A stretch of DNA of 64,000 nucleotides, taken from assembly GCF_003149515.1 (NCBI RefSeq), contig NZ_CP029145.1, forward strand, positions 372,001 through 436,000, given 5' to 3'. Shown piece by piece: positions 61,901 through 64,000 of this stretch. Numbering within the stretch: the stretch's first letter is position 1; each line of letters begins with the position of its first letter. The translations under genes and the position numbers were made by a program. Below the pieces are notes generated by a model that saw only the letters and a list, made by a program, of their open reading frames with translations, was not told where the DNA came from and ran no database searches. The stretch is from Hymenobacter nivis. Lineage in GTDB: Bacteria > Bacteroidota > Bacteroidia > Cytophagales > Hymenobacteraceae.

Positions 61901-62760
61901 CCAATGCCTGCGCTTGCACTGAAGGTTTGAATGGCTGGGCGGCTAGCCGAGGCCCATACGCCAATCACGTAGTCGGGGTCGAGAATGGTTTTCGCTGCCG
62001 TCACGTCTTTACCATCTTTTTGGAGCGTGGCCACCGGAATGCTCAGCGCGATAGAGTGGCAGTTCTTGTGGCTTAAGCCGTCGGCGGCGCCGCTGGGCCG
62101 TAGGTTCGCCAGGTCAAAAATGGCACCTAAGTCAGCAAAAAACGGGTCGTCGGACGGGCCACAGAAAACTTGCTCGCCGCTGGTGGCCATGGTCACCGTG
62201 CTCTGGCGCAGGTCGGTATAGGAAGGCTGGTTCAAGCCTACGGTCTTGTCATTGATAGACCGGGGCCCAATGTTGTTGGGAGCCACTACGCCGTTGGTCA
62301 CGATTGTGGTGAAAGCCCCGCCGCCCACGCTTTTCTCGCAAGTGTAGGTGGTCTTGAGGTTCTGCTTGGCCAGCCGGATGTTGAAAAACGTGCTGGGGTC
62401 CTCATTCACTCGCTTAAACGTGAAGCGGTAGGTAATGTCGTCGCCGTTCGTGGTGCTTTTGTTTTTCACGTGCACCTCGTAGCGCACATTCTCACCAAAC
62501 GTCGAGTAGTTGGGCCCTCCCTGGGGCAGTTCGAACGGAATGTAGTTGGCAATGACGACGATTTTGCTCGCGTCGTTGGGGTCTTTGAATGCGTAGAGGT
62601 CGGTATTGTCCGCCACCGGGTCGTCGGCGATGAGGGGCGCTTCGCGGTGGCTACTGGCTTCGAGGGGGGTGTGGGCCGTGCTCCACACCGAGAGCCCGAC
62701 CGCTGCCGCTGCTGCCACGGCGGGTAGCAACAGTAACTTAGGTATAAATTTAGAATTCAT
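58975..62760 (-). CDS. DUF4331 protein fused to a T9SS-sorted C-terminal region
   Basis: This 1261-aa exported protein (signal about 1-33) has an N-terminal DUF4331 domain of about 620 residues: SSHREAPLIADDPVADNTDLYAFKDPNDASKIVVIANYIPFE, HSIALSIPVATLQKDGKD, VIGVWASASRP, MPLTNEVINPIGGKDRWN, GGDMLRLNMAVPATPR and AAIGLWYDDYTP. A beta-rich region follows (about 620-1170; repeated NNGGVRIAQVLALTNGNLI-like strands). The end is a type IX secretion sorting domain: LVQLYPNPARGSFTLLLP, FGIYTLQMTGGTTKVVKRLAIIQ. DUF4331 function is unknown; the family is exported and often multi-copy. The neighbouring upstream gene encodes a paralogue that stops at the end of DUF4331. Confidence 0.9.
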   Translation of the reverse strand: MNSKFIPKLLLLPAVAAAAAVGLSVWSTAHTPLEASSHREAPLIADDPVADNTDLYAFKDPNDASKIVVIANYIPFELPQGGPNYSTFGENVRYEVHVKNKSTTNGDDITYRFTFKRVNEDPSTFFNIRLAKQNLKTTYTCEKSVGGGAFTTIVTNGVVAPNNIGPRSINDKTVGLNQPSYTDLRQSTVTMATSGEQVFCGPSDDPFFADLGAIFDLANLRPSGAADGLSHKNCHSIALSIPVATLQKDGKDVTAAKTILDPDYVIGVWASASRPAIQTFSASAGIGIQGDYVQVSRIGMPLTNEVINPIGGKDRWNALTPYNEDAGTDDYLSNPELGLYVDTRLFGNAVPQLAALDVQKASLAGFPGLPAKGFDFGNTQSGLYPLKGSAAVAGTALADASLGGYLLKPNSPRSVDIKPIFHTGVPNMRPYQLATGKPNGNPLAEGKPFINNFLPLSANISGNPGGDMLRLNMAVPATPRTINGQPNKEFSNQGLLAAAVLGLVDTRFNGSTDIQPIPNMDGFPNGRRLEDEVVSIELKAVGGAVLAAIGLWYDDYTPNSTSVKTPQLLGVLGFKTGVENNDTTFRATFPFVQTPWIGTGAAGGPTNVVVNPNLIVSTAMPVEAGTYNNITITGTGVAAFNGPIQVNGTLTLQTGGTLSIQGVLATSCLPVTGPGSFVMQDGSTLRICSSDGISAMGSTGAIQLTRTFNKKANYVYNGGAAQTTGTGLPDTVRSLTVNNTAGLTLNNGGVRIAQVLALTNGNLITSASQPLTLLSTPKAGTALVVNTNGAVVGPATMQRAIDPFYNAGPGYRHYSSPVASATLNDLSANTPGFSPIFNQAYNSAGANSGSVTPFPNVFGYDQARVTSAADATSAFDMGFVVPMGSDPMSIMSGYTVNIPATAVVALKGTLNNGPQASTNLMRGTLPQSGWQLLGNPYPSPLDFSLMGGVTRTNVDDAVYVYQSTGQYVGQYRSYVNGVGNPQISAMQGFFARVSTGQTTGSLALNNAARVTTFAATPSFNRGGPDTRPLVNLKLQGAALLLADEANVYFEQGATAGYDAKFDAYKLPSSSGLSISSFAASDALSINGLAPLVATVATSVPLDVQVPNTGVFTLNAASVINFAATTQVLLLDAQTGARIDLKQQPLYTFTAATKSLRGRFSLYFGPSAVLATNPAALAQLVQLYPNPARGSFTLLLPAELGRSPVTATLYNQLGQVVSQRTLPMTAAGATAQFDVSHLAFGIYTLQMTGGTTKVVKRLAIIQ

Positions 62761-62793
62761 TAGGTTCGGACGAGTCAATGTTGAGAAAATGCG

Positions 62794-64000
62794 TTAGCGG
62801 CGGATGCGGTAACCCTGCCATGGCGTCTGCACATAAGGGAAGGCTGCGCGGAAAGTCGTGTCGTTCTTCTCCACGCCCGTGGCGAAGTTCAGGACCCCTT
62901 TCAACTGGGGCGTCACCGGCGAAGGGCTGGTGGGCGTGTAGTCGTCGTACCACAGGCCGATGGCGGCCAAAGCCGCGCCGCTGACGGCTTGCAACTCAAT
63001 CTTTACTACTTCATCTTCCAAGCGGCGGCCGTTGGGGAAACCGTCCATATTGGGAATGTTCTGGATAGCGGTGCTACCGTTGAAGCGCGCATCGGTGAGG
63101 CCGAGTACGGCGGCGGCCAGCAGCCCCTGGTTGCTGAAATCGGGCGAGTTGCGTGGCGTGGCGGGCACAGCCATGTTCAGGCGCAACATATCGCCACCTG
63201 GGTTACCGCTGATGTTGGCGCCTAGGGGCAGGAAATTGTTAACGAACGGCTTACCAAGTGCCAGAGGGTTTCCTTTTTTGCCCGTGGCGAGCTGGTAGGG
63301 TGGTAGGTTGGGTACGCCAGTGTGGAAAATGGGCTTGATGTCAACTGAGCGCGGGCTGTTAGCCACGAGCAGGTATTTGCCGAATAGGGCGTCATCCAGG
63401 GCTGTGCCTTTCACTAACGCGCTGCCCTTCAGCGGGTATAGACCTGACATATTGTTGCCGAAGTCGAAACCGCTGGAAAATGGGGCGGGGAGGAAGCCCG
63501 CCAGCGACGTTTTTTGGATGCGTAATGCTGCCAAGGCCGGCACGGCCCCGCCAAACTGGCGGCTGTCCATGTATAGGCCGAGCTCAGGGTTGGACAGGTA
63601 GCCGTCCGTGCTGGCTGCCTCGGCGTAGGGTGTAGTGCGGTTCCAAGCGTCCTTGTCCCCGATGGGATTAATAGCTTCATTGAGCAACGGCATGCCCAGG
63701 CGCGAAACCTGCACGTAGGTAGCATTGTCGGTAGTGGGGGCTCCCACACCGCTCAGGGTTCGCATCGAGGGGCGGCTGGCCGAGGCCCACACGCCAATCA
63801 CGTAGTCGCCGTCGAGAATACTGCTAGCAGATGAAACCGGCTTTTTGTCCTTTTGCAGCGTGGCAATGGGGATGCTCAGTGCGATGGAGTGCACATTGTA
63901 CCGTGCCAGCCCGTCGCGGGCCCCCATGTTGATGCGTACTCCAGCCAAGTCGAATATGGCTCCGAGGTCCGCAAAGAAGGGATCGTCGGAGGATCCACAG
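62794..64000 (-). CDS. DUF4331 protein paralogue, 5' end beyond the window
   Basis: At least 400 residues are encoded and the frame is open to the window edge (starting CGSSDDPFFADLGAIFDLAG). The sequence follows its neighbour closely: HSIALSIPIATLQKDKKPV, MPLLNEAINPIGDKDAWN, FHTGVPNLPPYQLATGK, GGDMLRLNMAVPATPR, MDGFPNGRRLEDEVVKIELQAVSG and TTFRAAFPYVQTPWQG. It ends six residues later (YRIRR), where the paralogue continues into its T9SS region. Only 33 bp separate the two genes, so they are probably cotranscribed. Confidence 0.88.
   Translation of the reverse strand, partial: CGSSDDPFFADLGAIFDLAGVRINMGARDGLARYNVHSIALSIPIATLQKDKKPVSSASSILDGDYVIGVWASASRPSMRTLSGVGAPTTDNATYVQVSRLGMPLLNEAINPIGDKDAWNRTTPYAEAASTDGYLSNPELGLYMDSRQFGGAVPALAALRIQKTSLAGFLPAPFSSGFDFGNNMSGLYPLKGSALVKGTALDDALFGKYLLVANSPRSVDIKPIFHTGVPNLPPYQLATGKKGNPLALGKPFVNNFLPLGANISGNPGGDMLRLNMAVPATPRNSPDFSNQGLLAAAVLGLTDARFNGSTAIQNIPNMDGFPNGRRLEDEVVKIELQAVSGAALAAIGLWYDDYTPTSPSPVTPQLKGVLNFATGVEKNDTTFRAAFPYVQTPWQGYRIRR

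Overview
The window looks like chromosomal DNA from a GC-rich member of the Bacteroidota, most likely Hymenobacter or a close relative. The support is a combination of type IX secretion (T9SS) C-terminal sorting on a DUF4331 protein, an exosortase of the XrtX type next to a PID-CTERM substrate, HYC/CC-type Cys-rich proteins, GH97, Bacteroidota-style metal-efflux operons and GC-rich codon use. No rRNA, tRNA or CRISPR array was seen. The genus is an inference from protein families, not from a marker gene.

Layout. 1-2721: an IS3-family element (cut by the window edge, orfB broken), a small heavy-metal-binding lipoprotein and an intact IS701-like element. 2773-10756 (minus strand): a Cus/Czc-type copper or heavy-metal efflux operon (CusA, TolC, two CusB adaptors carrying YTCPMHP domains, and a Cys-rich HYC/CC protein upstream). 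Its permease gene is cut in two by a 110-bp palindromic element. 10914-12916: decayed IS701-like and IS630 transposases. 13036-15065: an MbnP-like protein plus a di-haem MauG/MbnH-like enzyme, probably a copper-handling pair. 15181-20124: nagA, class II fructose-bisphosphate aldolase and a penicillin/AHL-type acylase. 20321-26605: an accessory island with a 1277-aa single-chain restriction-modification enzyme and an XRE-type protein, each preceded by a long hairpin with a shared core, then a coiled-coil protein and a REP-associated tyrosine transposase (RAYT) bracketed by REP-like palindromes. 26664-30450: amidohydrolase, PAP2 phosphatase and YncE-like propeller, separated by nested palindromes.

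30899-37916 (minus): a sulfur-compound operon behind an ArsR-type regulator: TauE/SafE exporter, MBL-rhodanese fusion, rhodanese, two YeeE/YedE proteins with a methyltransferase between them, a TsdA-like di-haem cytochrome and a DsrE protein. 38192-46269: a second RND pump (TolC, adaptor, permease) divergent from an OmpR-type regulator and a histidine kinase. 46724-48476: cytochrome c and a PQQ/sorbosone-type dehydrogenase. 49123-51285: GH97 glycosidase. 52279-56922: P-type cation ATPase and two universal stress proteins. 57345-58872: XrtX, its associated membrane protein and a PID-CTERM protein. 58975-64000: two tandem DUF4331 proteins, one fused to a T9SS tail.

The most unusual property is the density and variety of palindromic DNA: at least four families of dispersed inverted-repeat elements, one nested inside another and one interrupting cusA, plus perfect hairpins with arms of 21 to 42 bp at gene ends. 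The RAYT gives a plausible mobiliser for one family. The copper (Cus + MbnP/MbnH + YTCPMHP lipoprotein) and sulfur modules are the most coherent functional systems. All gene identities come from reading protein motifs by eye; no database search was run.
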